DNA from: Thysanoteuthis rhombus
Taxonomy: Eukaryota; Mollusca; Cephalopoda; Oegopsida; Thysanoteuthidae
Assembly (NCBI GenBank): GCA_963457665.1
Contig: OY735209.1
Location: forward strand, 2,473,081-2,537,080
Reading direction: 5' to 3'
Length of the DNA: 64,000 bases
This document shows, in pieces, positions 1 to 12,514 of the stretch (positions within the stretch are counted from its first letter, which is position 1; every line of letters begins with the position of its first letter). The position numbers and the translations under genes were made by a program. The notes beneath the pieces were generated by a model, which saw only the letters and a list, made by a program, of their open reading frames with translations, was not told where the DNA came from and did not search any database.

Positions 1-280
1 AAATAGGTTATGAATCTTTAAGCAGTGCTGGCAACTTATTCTCGTGATAATGTAGCTCCTTTTGGCAGTCAAACGAAAAGAAAAAGGAAAAAAACCAAAC
101 ATGACCAAAAGACTTCGAAAAAGTGATAAAGATGGTCGAAGAACTGGCTTAAAATGACCCGAAATGACCGAAAATAGCCACACTCATTCAGTGATATGAA
201 TGTTGCCAAAACAAAGAATATATAAGCAGTCAATCTTGAAATGTTTTACCCTCTAGCCCCAGTGTCGTGTAAGAAAGTTC

Positions 281-480
281 AACCGACTGTATGATCCAGA
301 TGTCTGATGATGCACTTGACCTTTGATGATGATAGATGACTTGACCCCTACAAATAATATATATATATATACATTCAGGATACATCTAAGTAGCGACCCT
401 CTTACACAATTGGCATTCCAACCACCATTCGTAGTGCGAGTAAGTACAACCCGCTGTATGATCCAGATGTCAGATGATGA
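281..480. repeat. Imperfect direct repeat, about 30 bp, 168 bp apart
   Basis: The core CTGTATGATCCAGATGTC occurs near 287 and again near 454, each followed by GATGATG. The same pair is present in U2 (about 9290 and 9460) and U5 (about 50826 and 51008). An AT microsatellite lies between the copies. No gene was seen in 1-560. Confidence 0.6.
357..371. repeat. (AT)n microsatellite
   Basis: A short AT run, expanded at the paralogous positions 9361-9379 (U2) and 50897-50927 (U5). Confidence 0.9.
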
Positions 481-559
481 ATATACAAATATGGGCATCA
501 GCCTCAAATATCATAAGAACAGCCTTCAATGTCAGGAATCTTCTCTCTTCCAACCTTCT

Positions 560-2040
560 CTATCATTTCCCTGGATTCCATCCCCCGTCATGAGCTCTTT
601 GCAACCAGCTGATTTCAATAGGCATCGAACTGAGCAGAGTTCGGACCATGTTTTGTGGTAAAAAAAGCTCCTGAAAGTTAGCCTTTGCAGATACCTGTGG
701 TGTGTGGTAGTGAATCGCCTATCCGGTGATTATACACCGGCAATATGTCAGTCTGGAGGGCTCCGAAGTTAGCTGCCATATTGCAATTTAGCAGCCATAC
801 TCGTTGTCTCAGGAGACATTCTTTTTTACCTAGCTCTAAATACCAGAACCCGATCCTTTTTGATAAGCAAAAAGACAAACTATGTTTGCCTGACTCGTAT
901 CCTCACTTCTGACCGGCCACTCTATTTAAGATTTGAATGTCTTTTGTGCCGCTAATCTATCTAAGTTGAGCCAGTGACTATGATCAGCAGCAAAAGACTT
1001 AAACTTATTTTTGAGGCATCCCCAGAATTCATTCCAAAAGACTGCCTCATTGATTCCTGCATAATCATTAATGTTATCTGGTCCCCTAAATCTTTCTCGT
1101 ACAGTGAGGATGTGCTGAATTTCCAGTTACCAGATTCGATAGGTTTGGCCTAACCTTAATTCATTCGGACTCTGACTAATCTATAATCTGGATATATCAT
1201 ATAATGAAAACATTCTAACAGCCCTGTGACAAATTTCCTAATTCGTACCTGATTGATATTACTGGGATGTTGAACCGTATTTGAGTTGCCACTCTTAATC
1301 AAAGTCCTAACTACTCAAGGACGATTTTCCAATAATCTGCTGAAATTACCCACCAAGACAATATTACAAACAAATCAATTTGCCAAAAGAAACGAACTTG
1401 CTCATTCTGATAGTTGGGTACATGAACCCTGATTACCGTCGATTCAGTATTTACAAGGAAAGAAAATGAAATTCCTTCGTCAGCACACCCTCATTGGCAG
1501 TTGGAATAAAGTGTTCCTTGTAAGCAACACATATTCAAATTGAAGAATCACTCCCAGCCCTCCACCATTCCAACCTACTGAATTGTGTCATTATCAGTTC
1601 ATTGGTGTTGGGGGCCGGAAACAAAATTTCTTGGAGTCAGGACACCATCCCTTGGCGTCAAGTCTTATCTCAGTATTGATGGACCCGTCATGAGACACGC
1701 CACCGATGTGCCCATAGAAGGTTAATTTTACTACAATACAGGGATTTGTGTATGTATATTTGGACCCTCCCCAAACAGAAGTTTTTGTTAATTTTCTTCA
1801 GCTCGAGGTAGTTCCAGACAACCTGAGGGGTGGACATACTAAAAGCATTATTTGCTTCCTTCGGTATGTCCAACAGTTGCCGAATACATTCTCTGACCCA
1901 GACCACAGTCAGGTCAGCAGGCTCTCAACTTTGGAGAAGTTTATTGGGCTCCCTTCGTCCCATCTCTCAGGGCCTTTTTGGCCATGAAGGAAGGAACAAA
2001 TTGTAAAAGAGGCAAGGGAAACTCCCACCTGTTGGATTAG
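560..2040 (-). pseudogene. Decayed internal fragment of a Tx1/L1-like LINE (ORF2 start plus ORF1 end)
   Basis: The minus strand matches the young LINE of this window in order: ORF2 linker and RT start (about 560-900), end of the endonuclease (about 1000-1350), then the ORF1 C-terminal domain (about 1660-1990). The ORF1 part still translates as a diverged version: residues such as KEANNAFSMSTPQVVW correspond to KEANSAFKMSSPLAVW in the young ORF1. Stops and frameshifts run through it. Both LINE ends are missing. The same fragment is in U2 (9570-10945), so the insertion predates the U1/U2 duplication. U5 lost it in a deletion. It is non-functional and older than the copies at 34-47 kb. Confidence 0.85.
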
Positions 2041-3619
2041 CGTATCAGGGTAGTCTATGCTGGTCAAAGATCCTTTCTTCGGTTTTCACCGGTTTGTATG
2101 GTCTCACTATGGTTCGTATGGTCTCACTATGCTGATCGCTGTACATAAACGGTGGTCTAAAAAGACTTTCATAGCAAAGGCAAATTAATTTACAGTCGAT
2201 TTCTCCCTGATATACCTATTTACGTGTTCTTATAGCTGATAGGTTTGTGAATGTGACATAATTGGGCCTAATTTATTTTGGAGTAAGGGTTGCCATATAT
2301 TTTGAGATATTTATGGCCAAAAACACTGACCCCAAAACTACCAAATTTGAAAATGTCTACGAAAGCATTTTCCTCAAATGTTTGAGAGCGGTTCATTGAA
2401 GTGTTTAAAAATAAAGTAAGGGTAAATTCGTAGATAATCGTTTGAACTGGTGTTTGTTAATGGTCCAGTGAAATTATGGTAAGATATAGAATTCAACTGC
2501 ATACCTGGAGTACCGCTCATCTAGTTTACAAAATATTTTCTGACTGATTTTAATACAACTACCTTGCTCAGTGCATTTAAGCCAGGACTGCTGGGTTTGT
2601 CATTGAACCATATATTTCATGAAATAGTGAATTATTAGGGTTCCGAGTAGAAACTTAAGACTTCCCAATAATAAATTAGTTTGGGTAACGCCTAATCTTG
2701 ACATATCAGTGAAGTTATAGCTGGAAACCTCGAATAAAGACCTTCAGACTTCATCAAATAAGCTGCTTCTCCTTTAATATGAAAGTAGTTATAATTAATG
2801 CTTTTCCAAGATCAAATATCTATTATATACATATATCAACAATTTCAGTCCATCATACTTTTTTTTACAAAGGAATCTCACTAAAATACTTGTTTTAGAA
2901 ACTGTCACCAAGCCTATGAATATAGGTTTCTTTAGTTTCCAATTAGGTCTGGCTGGCTTACTATGTATTTATCTGCTGGTGGAGGGGTAAACGTGGTATT
3001 TGTACTCAATCGCTGATCTGACCTGGTAAATAGAGACCGGTTTGAATGTTGAAACTTTATAGTCAATGGACGTTAATGGTGCAGTACAATTGTTTTATGT
3101 AGCCCCAATTTGATGTTCTCAGATAAAAATGTATGATTATTTTCTAGAGCTCCATGGTGTCACCCAGGGGCCAATTACTGCACCTCTGTCTATACCTATA
3201 TAGATTTGCTGGATCGTACAGTTAATGCCAGTAAGATATATCTTGAATGAAGCCATACATAAGCTTTTGAGTGGAAGCGAGCGCCTATGTACACGACACT
3301 TTTCATTTATTCCTCGTACTGTCTGGAAGAGACAAATTTTTTTTTAAATTGCTTTAAATAGATTCTCAGGGGAGGTTTGATTCGCAATTTAAATTTATGC
3401 TAAATTGATTCCTAAATTCGAGTATAGTAGCATTCTTGCAGGGGAGGTAACTATGTTTATCGGCTACCAAATTTGTATTTGAGATCTGTGCATGATATTT
3501 GGTATTCCTGCCAATTTTGGTCAAAATAGGCAGAGTAGTATCTGAGTTATGGACTTTAGGACAAATAGTTACGAGCAGGGGAGGTAACTGCTTTGATTGG
3601 CAACTTTATAAACAAAATG
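2041..3619. other. Non-coding, AT-rich; duplicated in U2
   Basis: No gene is supported. A short tandem direct repeat (GTATGGTCTCACTATG twice, about 2096-2130) and two GCAGGGGAGGTAACT motifs (about 3440 and 3580), plus a related CAGGGGAGGT near 3367, are the only structure seen. The matching U2 stretch is about 10946-12500. Confidence 0.6.
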
Positions 3620-4200
3620 TTTGAAACCATTACATTTTGATTTTTAAAAAAACTAACAATGTGAGGATCTCAGGTATAACTTTACCATCATGTCAAGAAT
3701 GAATATCCCCCAATTTAATACAATGTTGGAAAACCATTACATTAAACTTTGAAAGATGATCGAGGAAAAGGTTCCTAAAATAACTTTACTGATGTGTCAA
3801 TATCATATATCCTCCAAACTATTACAGTGTCGGTTATAATTCAAAACTTTGGCAATGTGATGATTTTAGATAAGTCTTCATTGATGTATGAAGATTGTAA
3901 GACTCTACTGATTATTCAATGTTGGAAAAGCAGATTTCACTTTGAAAACCTGACAATATGCAGATCTCAGTTATAACTTTAATTATACATCAACTTCAAA
4001 TATTCCCCAAACTTATACAAAGTTGAAAAGTCATTAGATCTTACTTTGAAACCCTGGCAATGTGAAGATTTTAGATATAACTTTACCAATTGTCAACATT
4101 AAATATTTCAACTAGCGCAATACTGAAAAAGCATAAGATTTTGCTCTAAAATCCTCGCAAAGTGAGAAGTTTTTGCTTTAAATTTGTCAAAACTTAATCA
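3620..4200. repeat. Degenerate tandem repeat, about 100-bp monomer, about 5-6 copies
   Basis: Successive blocks share the same word order: GTTGGAAAA, then CTTTGAAA, GCAATGTGA, GATTTTAGATATAACTTTACC, then a GTCAA..ATATTCCCCAAA string. The 'taacttta' anchor or its degenerate form recurs near 3677, 3781, 3870, 3973, 4078 and 4178, a spacing of about 90-105 bp. The U2 copy lies at about 12515-13080. Single diverged monomers occur near 6000, 16370, 27950 and 52860. The open frames inside it are chance. Confidence 0.7.
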
Positions 4201-6626
4201 CATAAGTGCAAAATGCACCATTTTCTATAAGTTGATATTGTATGTTGTTTTTTATCCGCAGACAATAATTCCTGAAATGCAATTTAAGGAAAAGTATTTG
4301 AATGGTAAAAATATTTTGAATATGCAGTTTCAATCACTGTTATCCACAACAGACCGGTTGAATCCAAGTTTCTGGTTTTACATTTTTCCTGTGTTTTATC
4401 ATTTCATATGTATTGAGACTTTGCCTCATCCTAACTGTTCATTGTAAAAATTCAAGTGTATTTGAATGATATAACATTTTAGATACGTAATTTCTCAGTT
4501 GAGTCTCTAAATAATTTCGAGACGAATTCTACGATGTTCAAAATATTTGAATCAGAACAATAATACAGATGAAAATTAGTTAAATATCATCGAGACTTTG
4601 TGGAGATTAAACCATTGACAAAAGCAAACACAGGAGTGTCTAAATGGGAATTAAACTGAATCAAATATTAGAAGAGAGAATATCATCAAATGTATTTATC
4701 AATATCAAATCGTAAAAAGGCTAAAAACGTCGTGTTGATAAACAACAACAGAAAGGAATTCAATCGTCTGAAAAACTTTGAATGATAATTATGTTACCGC
4801 CTCATGTTCAATGGCTGAGTGTACATTTATCCCATTTTATCATTCACCTCTACAGTGTATTTGACAGCGTTTAATGGTGTTTAATAATGTCAACCGGTGA
4901 CCGGGAATAAAACATCTGTGGAAAAAAACGAATTATTTTAGCTTTGGCTGTTGTGACAACGAGTGGATTACCAATATTGAGAAAAGTGAATCATTACATC
5001 CCTTCAAAATAGAAATTCTTTTCATGGGCAATCTGAGTAGTGAATGAATAATTTAACAGAACTACAATTAATTGTTTATTTTATAGTAATATCCATTTTA
5101 CTGTCAATAAGCAAAATCAGAATTTCTTGGCGAGAACCGTTGGAAATTGAAAATACGAACCAATCAGACAACACGAAATACACGTTCCAAAAAAAAAAAA
5201 AAGAAAATTATTGAAAATTCAAAATATTTAAAGTGAAAAAACTGGTAATTAAAAAAAAAGGAAACCAACGTTACGACAGAAAACAAGCTAGAAAAGACAC
5301 TTTTTCATATTTTCGGATATATAATCTGAAATATCTGACTTAGTTTTAAAAAGTTTCATATTTCTGTTCAAATGCAAAAGTTGGTAGTGTAACATACTAT
5401 TTCCGATGACAAATTAAATCTTTTAGAAACATGCAAAGAAGAGAAATTACGTTACGATACGAGACTTTATGTCACTATAATTCAATTACATTCTGTTCAA
5501 AATTTTCAAATGACTAACTTCCACGACTGACATTTTAAAATGCTTTCCTGCCATATGTCTCCAGGAACAAACTAAGCATCCACTCTAGGGGATGAAACAA
5601 ATGAAATTCAATGAAATTAAAAGCCTGAATACCTGTTTAGATTTCCAACTTTTTCTTTTCATTTAATAAAAGAGGTAGATATAAAAGAAATTGTTATGGA
5701 ACAGTTGGTATTGTGTCTGATTACTGCATTTCCCTTGAGTTCTTTAATTAAAATTGTGTCATATTTGAGGAAGAATCTTGTTTAAAGGTCATCATCCATC
5801 AAGAAAGGTGAAAAAAACAAAGCAAAAACAAACACTGCCTCCTTGAACTGTTTACTTGGACTGTTCTCGCTATCATTCTACATATGTTGAGTGATCTGTC
5901 TTGTGCAGATAAAACTGTACGATTTGAAATTTGTGAATCGGTACTTTTAACGGATGCTATGTTGGAAAAATTTGAGATTTTTCATGAAAGCCTGAATCGA
6001 AAAAGTATCAAAATGTTATGCAGTAAACTTGGAGGGGGGAGAGACTGAAATAAAACAAACACTAAAAGAGAAAATAGTATCAATATATTCATTATGGAAA
6101 CAGCTGTACTGGTTTAGAGAAGACAGCTATTACTGGAGGAAGTAACCGTTAAAAAACGTGTTAAAATGGTTGCTGGCATACCTGATACGCTAGAAAAACT
6201 GAGTAGACTTGAAATATCTGAAGCACGAAGAGACTAAAGGAACCATTTAAAGAGAAAACAGTATCAATGAATTCATTGTGGAAGCAGTTGAATTTGTTCA
6301 AAGATGGATATTACTGGAGGAAGTAACCGTGGTTTATTGAACATCATTAAAGTTTATCAATTAATCTGCCACATTCCTTCCGATCAAAAGTTCTCAATGT
6401 TTGTCTTGCTGGTTACTGAACAAATTTAATACAATTGTAATCCATTTTGACGAAAAAAAACTCAAGATTTGATTGTTCACCGTTGGCTAGGCGAGCGCCT
6501 GGGACTTTTCGTTATATCACTTGTGTTAAAGGTTTAAAACAAGAAGTTTACATTAGCAGTGTTTTACACCAGGATATTCAATGCAAGGCTTTCTGTTTGT
6601 AATCTGTAAATGGATGAACCGTCTCT
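4201..6626. other. Non-coding, 3' flank of the zinc-finger locus (U1)
   Basis: The stretch is AT-rich with many stops in all frames. It matches 13080-14780 and 16330-17050 of U2, and 51120-53525 of U5. At about 5896-5906 a segment of about 1.55 kb present in U2 (14780-16329) is missing. No gene was recognised. Confidence 0.6.
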
Positions 6627-6694
6627 TGCAGAACTATGCGTGGAAGAGTAGGTGAACAAGACACAAGAGTTTATTATTTTCAAAATTAAATCCC

Positions 6695-6700
6695 TTTATT
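6695..6700 (-). terminator. Conserved AATAAA, candidate poly(A) signal (U1)
   Basis: AATAAA on the minus strand in the context CCAATAAAGGG. It is preserved at the equivalent place in U2 (17120), U3 (28660) and U5 (53594), downstream of the zinc-finger stop codons. In U1 the array it would serve is gone. Confidence 0.4.
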
Positions 6701-7039
6701 GGAGCAAAATCTTTAAATACTCAACTTTTCGTCTTGATACTGATATATCTTCAGTCTTTCATGATATTCCGCACATTTTCTCCGGGGTCAAAGCAAGCAA
6801 CCAGCACACTGAATGATATGACTTATTCCTATCTCCAGTGTGTAAGTATGACAATACTATTTCAAATTCATCATTTTTCATCCTATTTTCCTCTCATTCC
6901 ATCGAAAATCATGACCAACATCTATTATGAACTCTTCCTGCAAACCCTAGCAGTTGATTCGCACATGTGGGATAAATATGGGTACTGTTCACTTTATTTG
7001 CATTTTCTTCAAATGTTCAACAATATATTTTAATTTGAC

Positions 7040-7385
7040 AAGTGAATACATTTGAAATTCTGTAAGATTCCACCTACAAATGTCTGCTAGCGAGTTTATA
7101 TAATTGATTCCTTTGAAAATGCTCAACCGAATACTTCACATGATTGTAACCTCTTTCCATTGAGTGACTGCATATGATTATTTAAAGTTGATTTGTTTCT
7201 GAATACTGACTCGCACACCTTGCATTATCATGCTCTTCTCCAGGGTGTGTTGGTAAATGTCCCCCCCCGCCCTAATTTGATATCTGTAAATGCTAAAGCA
7301 CACACTGCATACAAACATGGTCTTTTTCCAGTGTGGTTGTGTTTTTTAGTTTTCAAATTTGATAGCTATCTGAACGCTTGACGAC
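7040..7385 (-). pseudogene. Decayed C2H2 zinc-finger tail (U1)
   Basis: Minus-strand translation gives recognisable finger pieces with stops, for example CKVCESVFRNKSTLNNHMQS followed by an EVFG-type finger that lost a cysteine, and a second finger with HTGKRP linker remains. They match the decayed fingers downstream of the ZNF-A and ZNF-C arrays. Several single-base variants in the right half match the inverted copies at 21733 and 58938 rather than the direct ones. No open array remains in U1. Confidence 0.75.
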
Positions 7386-7495
7386 ACACTGAGACTTTGT
7401 TTTAGGCATAAGTTGAATAGAATGGCCAGTTTTTCTGATGTTGACTTTTCTGAGTAGATTGATGGTGATGCTATCTGGTCCCGGGACCTTTCCTT
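7385..7495 (-). pseudogene. RTE-like LINE fragment in inverted orientation
   Basis: The minus strand matches 21612-21735 and the equivalent part of U5, which encode an RT-start motif of the KVPGPDSITI type. Here it directly continues the decayed finger sequence, the order expected if the segment between the inverted arms had been flipped. The match stops near 7495, where sequence equivalent to 47824 begins. Confidence 0.7.
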
Positions 7496-8715
7496 TATTT
7501 GGTTACCTCCTTTTCACTTAATTTCTTCCTTATATACATCTCCACAGGTTTTCAGAGCCATTACGGCAGATGTGACGTTAATGGGCCTATTTTATTTTGA
7601 GGCCAGGATTACCAGAGAGTCTCCAACTATCTGGTTCAAAACAGTCAAACTAAAAGAAATAATCCTCTAATCATGTAAATTGCAGCCGAAGGTGTTGATT
7701 TAAACTGGTACTAATAAAATAATAAGTGACATATGAGAGAGACAAGAGAAGAAAACAAGAGAAATGTTAATGTTTGTAGTTGAGCAGTAGGAAAACTGTT
7801 GTAGAAAAGACAGACTCCTGTGATGAATGGAATATCTAAAATAGTTTGATTTGAAAAGAAAAACTTCGTCATTATGATATCATGAAAATACATCCGTTAA
7901 TAGATGAATGAATATGAATTGCTGAATCATACAATTATCTCCTCTGCATTGTAGCTAATTTCGTTAAATTCATAACTCAAAAACTGACCGGCCATAATCA
8001 ACAGGGATATTGAATATAACGTAGGGACCTCAAATATAGATTTGGGGACCAATCAATAACGTAATCCTAACTATTCGTCCTGAATTCATAATTCTGAAAA
8101 CTAATCGACTGACCCAAACCAAACTTTGTGGGTAACTGGATATTATGCGAGAATCATAAATTTGAATTCAGGGGCAGATCCATGCACAATTATCTCCATA
8201 CATCGCAGCTTCTTTTTTCACCCAATATACCAAAAAAAGTTCGATGAATTTTGGTGTACTTCGATAGAAGTGTTATTCATGATGCGATTAAAAGTCCCAA
8301 AAAAAGAAATTTGAAGCTCAATTGTAATATGAAAAATATCAAGAATAATGATTGTTCATAAAACACTCTATACACAGCAAAAATGCTTTTGATGCTATTC
8401 AATGAGATTCTGTGGAAGTGCAAGCCATATTGTGATTAAAAGTAACTGAAAAATTCAGCTAAACAATAATAACGCTATGAAAACGTTTAAAGAGTAATGG
8501 TTGTTCATGAAGCATTGCACCACTGCATCGTGTACAAACCAAAAAAGGTTTTTTAAAATACTCCTGCAACAAAATCAAAAACGTTTAAATGGTAAAACCA
8601 AAATGTTCATGGCCAAATGATTTCAAGAGATGCCAGATTTGTCAAATCTGGCCATAAAATGTCCCAAATAACACCCTTTCTTGAAGCTAAACGTTGAGTT
8701 CTACAAGTGAATCTT
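7496..8715. other. End of an old LINE fragment, then non-coding sequence
   Basis: Bases 7496 to about 7930 match 47824-48260; the first 220 bases also match 25742-25960 and 63000-63220 (the upstream end of old LINE 3' fragments). From about 7930 to 8715 I found no counterpart in the window and no gene. A perfect 9-bp palindrome with a 3-base loop lies at 8632-8652 (GCCAGATTT/AAATCTGGC). Confidence 0.5.
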
Positions 8716-9569
8716 GACTCTTCATATTCTGTTTTCTGAATGGTTTGTGATAAATGCAACATCAGGAAAAAGAGGAAAAACTATAGAATTTTAAACAAAC
8801 TAAGCTAAGTTTATTGAATATTAATTGGGGTTGTGTTGGGGTTTTCCCACTAGCATTTGATGCCAGTAGTTCAAACCATCTTGTGTTTTTAAATGCTCAT
8901 TTTCAAGGCTGGTTACCTCTTTACACTTGAAAGTTTGATGCTACACAGTCCTCTGATCTACTCTTCATAGAATTTACCCTTGCACCATATTAAGTCAAAC
9001 TTTGCAAATAGGTTATGAATCTCTAAGCAGTGCTGGCAACTTATTCTCGTGATAATTTTGCTCCTTTTGGCAGTCAAACGAAAAGAAAAAAGGAAAAAGC
9101 CAAACATGACCAAAAGACTTCGAAAAAGTGATAAAAATGGTCAAAGAACTGGCTTAAAATGACCCGAAATGACCGAAAATAGCCACACTCATTCAGTGAT
9201 ATGAATGCTGCCAAAACAAAGAATATATAAGCAGTCAATCTTGAAATGTTTTACCCTCTAGCCCCAGTGTCGTGTAAGAAAGTTCAACCCACTGTATGAT
9301 CCAGATGTCTGATGATGCACTTGACCTTTGATGATGATGAATCACTTGACCCCTACAAATAATATATATATATATATACATTCGGGATACATCTAAGTGG
9401 CGACCCTCTTACACAATTGTCATTCCAACAACCATTCGTAGTGTGAGTAAGTACAGCCCGCTGTATGATCCAGATGTCAGATGATGAATATACAAATATG
9501 GGCATCAGCCTCAAATATCATAAGAACAGCCTTCAATGTCAGGAATCTTCTCTCTTCTAACCTTCTCTA

Positions 9570-10945
9570 TCATATCCCTGGATTCCATTCCCCGTCATGA
9601 GCTCTTTGCAACCAGCTGATTTCAATAGGCATCGAACTGAGCAGAGTTCAGACCATATTTCGTGGTAAAAAAAAGCTCTTGAAAGTTAGCCTCTGCAGAT
9701 AATTGTGGTGTGTGGTCGTGAATCGCCTATCCGGTGATTATACCCCGGCAATATGTCAGTCTGGAGGGCTCCGAAGTTAGCAGCCATATTGCAATTTAGC
9801 AGCCATATTTGTTTTCTGAGGAGACATTCTTTTTTACCTAGCTCTAAATACCAGAACCCGATCCTTTTTGATAAAGTTGAGCCAGTGATCATGATCAGCA
9901 GCAAAAGACCTAATCTTATTTTTGAGGCATCCCCAGAATTCATTCCAAAAGACCGCCTCATTGATTCCTGCATAATCATTAATGTTATCTGGTCCCCAAA
10001 ATCCTTCTCGTACAGTGAAGATGTGCTGAATTTCCAGTAACCAGATTTGATAGGTTTGGCCTAACCTTAATTCATTCGGACTCTGACTAATCTATAATCT
10101 GGATATATCATATAATGCAAACATTCTAACAGCCCTGTGCCGACTTTCCTAATTCGTACATGATTGATATTACTTGGATGTTGAACCATATTCGAGTTGC
10201 CACTCTTATTCAAAGTCCTAACTACTCATGGACGATTTTCCAATAATCTGCTGAAATTACCCGCCAAGACAATATTACAAACAAATCAATTCGCCAAAAG
10301 AAACAAACTCGCTCATTCTGATAGTTGGGTACATGAACCCTGATTACAGTCGATTCAGGATTTACAAGGAAAGAAAATGAAATTCATTCGTCAGCACACC
10401 CTCATTGGCAGTTGGAATAAAGTGTTCCTTGTAAGCAACACATATTCAAATTGAAGAATCACTCCCAGCCCTCCACCATTCCAACCTACTGAATTGTGTC
10501 ATTATCAGTTCACTGGTGTTGAGGGCTGGAAACAAAATTTCTTGGAGTCAGGACACCATCCCTTGGCGTCAAGTCTTATCTCAGTATTGATGGACCCGTC
10601 ATGAAACACGCCACTGATGTGCCCATAGAAGGTCAATTTTACTACTATACAGGGATTTGTGTATGTATATTTGGACCCTCCCCGAACAGAAGTTTTTGTT
10701 AATTTTCTTCAGCTCGAGGTAGTTCCAGACAACCTGAGGGGTGGACATACTAAAAGCATTATTTGCTTCCTTCAGTATGTCCAACAGTTGCCGAATACAT
10801 TCTCTGACCCAGACCACAGTCAGGTCAGCAGGCTCTCAACTTTGGAGAAGTTTATTGGGGCTCCCTTCGTCCCATCTCTCAGGGCCTTTTGGGCAATGAA
10901 GGAAGGAACAAATTTTAAAAGAGGCAAGGGAAACTCCCACCTGTT
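9570..10945 (-). pseudogene. Decayed LINE internal fragment (U2 copy)
   Basis: Second copy of the fragment at 560-2040, with the same gene order on the minus strand (ORF2 linker, endonuclease end, ORF1 C-terminal domain) and similar disabling changes. Relative to U1 it lacks some bases after the first block (near 9875 the sequence jumps straight to GTTGAGCCAG). It is dead and duplicated with its flanks. Confidence 0.85.
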
Positions 10946-12514
10946 GGATTAGCGTATCAGGGCAGTCTATGCTGGTCAAAGATCCTTTCTTCGGTTTTCA
11001 CCGGTTTGTATGGTCTCACTATGGTTCGTATGGTCTCACTATGCTGATCGCTGTACATAAACGGTGGTCTAAAAAGACTTTCATAGCAAAGGCAAATTAA
11101 TTTACGGTTGATTTCTCCCTGATATACCTATTTACGTGCTTTTATAGCTGATAGGTTTGTGAATGTGACATAATTGGGCCTAATTTATTTTGGAGTAAGG
11201 GTTGCCATATATTTTGAGATATTTATGGCCCAAAACACTTACAAATGTCTACAAAAGCATTTTTCTCAAATGTTTGAGAGCGGTTTATTGAAGTGTTTAA
11301 AAATAAAGTAAGGGTAAATTCGTAGATGTTCGTTTGAACTGGTGTTTGTTAATGGTCCAGTGAAATTCTGGTAAGATATAGAATACAACTGCATACCTGG
11401 AGTACCGCTCATCTAGTTTACAAAATATTTTCTGACTGATTTTAATACAACTACCTTGCTCAGTGCATTGAAGCCAGGACTGCTGGGTTCGTCATTGAAC
11501 CATATATTTCATGGAATAGTGAATTATTAGGGTTCCGAGTAGAAACTTAAGATTTTGCAATAATAAATTAGTTTGGGTAACGCCTAATCTTGACATATCA
11601 GTGAAGTTATAGCTGGAAACCTCGAATAAAGACCTTCAGACTTCATCAAATAAGCTGCTTCTCCTTTAATATGAAAGTAGTTATAATTAATGCTTTTCCA
11701 AGATCAAATATCTATTATATACATATATCAACAATTTCAGTCTTTCGTACTTTTTTTTTACAAAGGAATCTCATTGAAATACTTGTTTTAGGAACTGTCA
11801 CCAAGCCAATGAATATAGGTTTCTTTAGTTTCCAATTAGGTCTGGCTGGCTTACTATGTATTTATCTGCTGGTGGAGGGGTAAACGTGGTATTTGTACTC
11901 AATCTCAGATCTGACCTGTTAAATACAGACCGGTTTAAATGTTGAAACCTTATAGTCAATGGACGTTAATGGTGCAGTACAATTGTTTTATATAGCCCCA
12001 ACTTGATGTTCTCACATCAAAATGTATAATTATTTTCTAGAGCTCCACGGTGTCACCCAGGGGCCAACTACTGCACCTCTGTCTATACCTATATAGATTT
12101 GCTGGATCGTACAGTTAATGCCAGTAAGATATATCTTGAATGAAGCCATACATAAGCTTTTGAGTGGAAGCGAGCGCCTATGTACACGACACTTTTCATT
12201 TATTCCTCGTACTGTCTGGAAGAGACACATTTTTTTTAAAATTGCTTTAAATAGATTTTCAGGGGAGATTTGATTCGCAATTTAAATTTATGCAAAATTG
12301 ATTCCTAAATTTGAGTATAGTAGCATTTTTGCAGGGGAGGTAACTATGTTTATCGGCTACCAAATTTGTATTTGTGATCTGTGCATAATATTTGGTATTC
12401 CTGCCAATTTTGGTCAAGATAGGCAGAGTAGTTTCTGAGTTATGAACTTTAGGACAAATAGCTACGAGCAGGGGAGGTAACTGCTTTGATTGGCAACTTT
12501 ATAAACAAAATGTT
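10946..12514. other. Non-coding, duplicate of 2041-3619
   Basis: It holds the same tandem GTATGGTCTCACTATG repeat (about 11005-11042) and the GGGGAGGTAAC motifs (near 12334 and 12471). No gene was recognised; minor indels separate it from the U1 copy. Confidence 0.6.

Larger units (their letters stand above)
1..8715. repeat. Paralogous unit U1 (zinc-finger locus copy that lost its array)
   Basis: The segment is colinear with 9005 onward (U2) and, with gaps, with 50541 onward (U5). The start at base 1 matches 9006 and 50541 almost base for base, so the true left edge lies outside the window. Up to about 7385 it follows the 3' side of the minus-strand zinc-finger locus, then it leaves the U2 order: it runs into an inverted RTE-like piece (about 7385-7495), then into sequence matching 47824-48260. 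The finger array and its 5' exon region are missing. The segment holds no intact gene. Confidence 0.85.
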
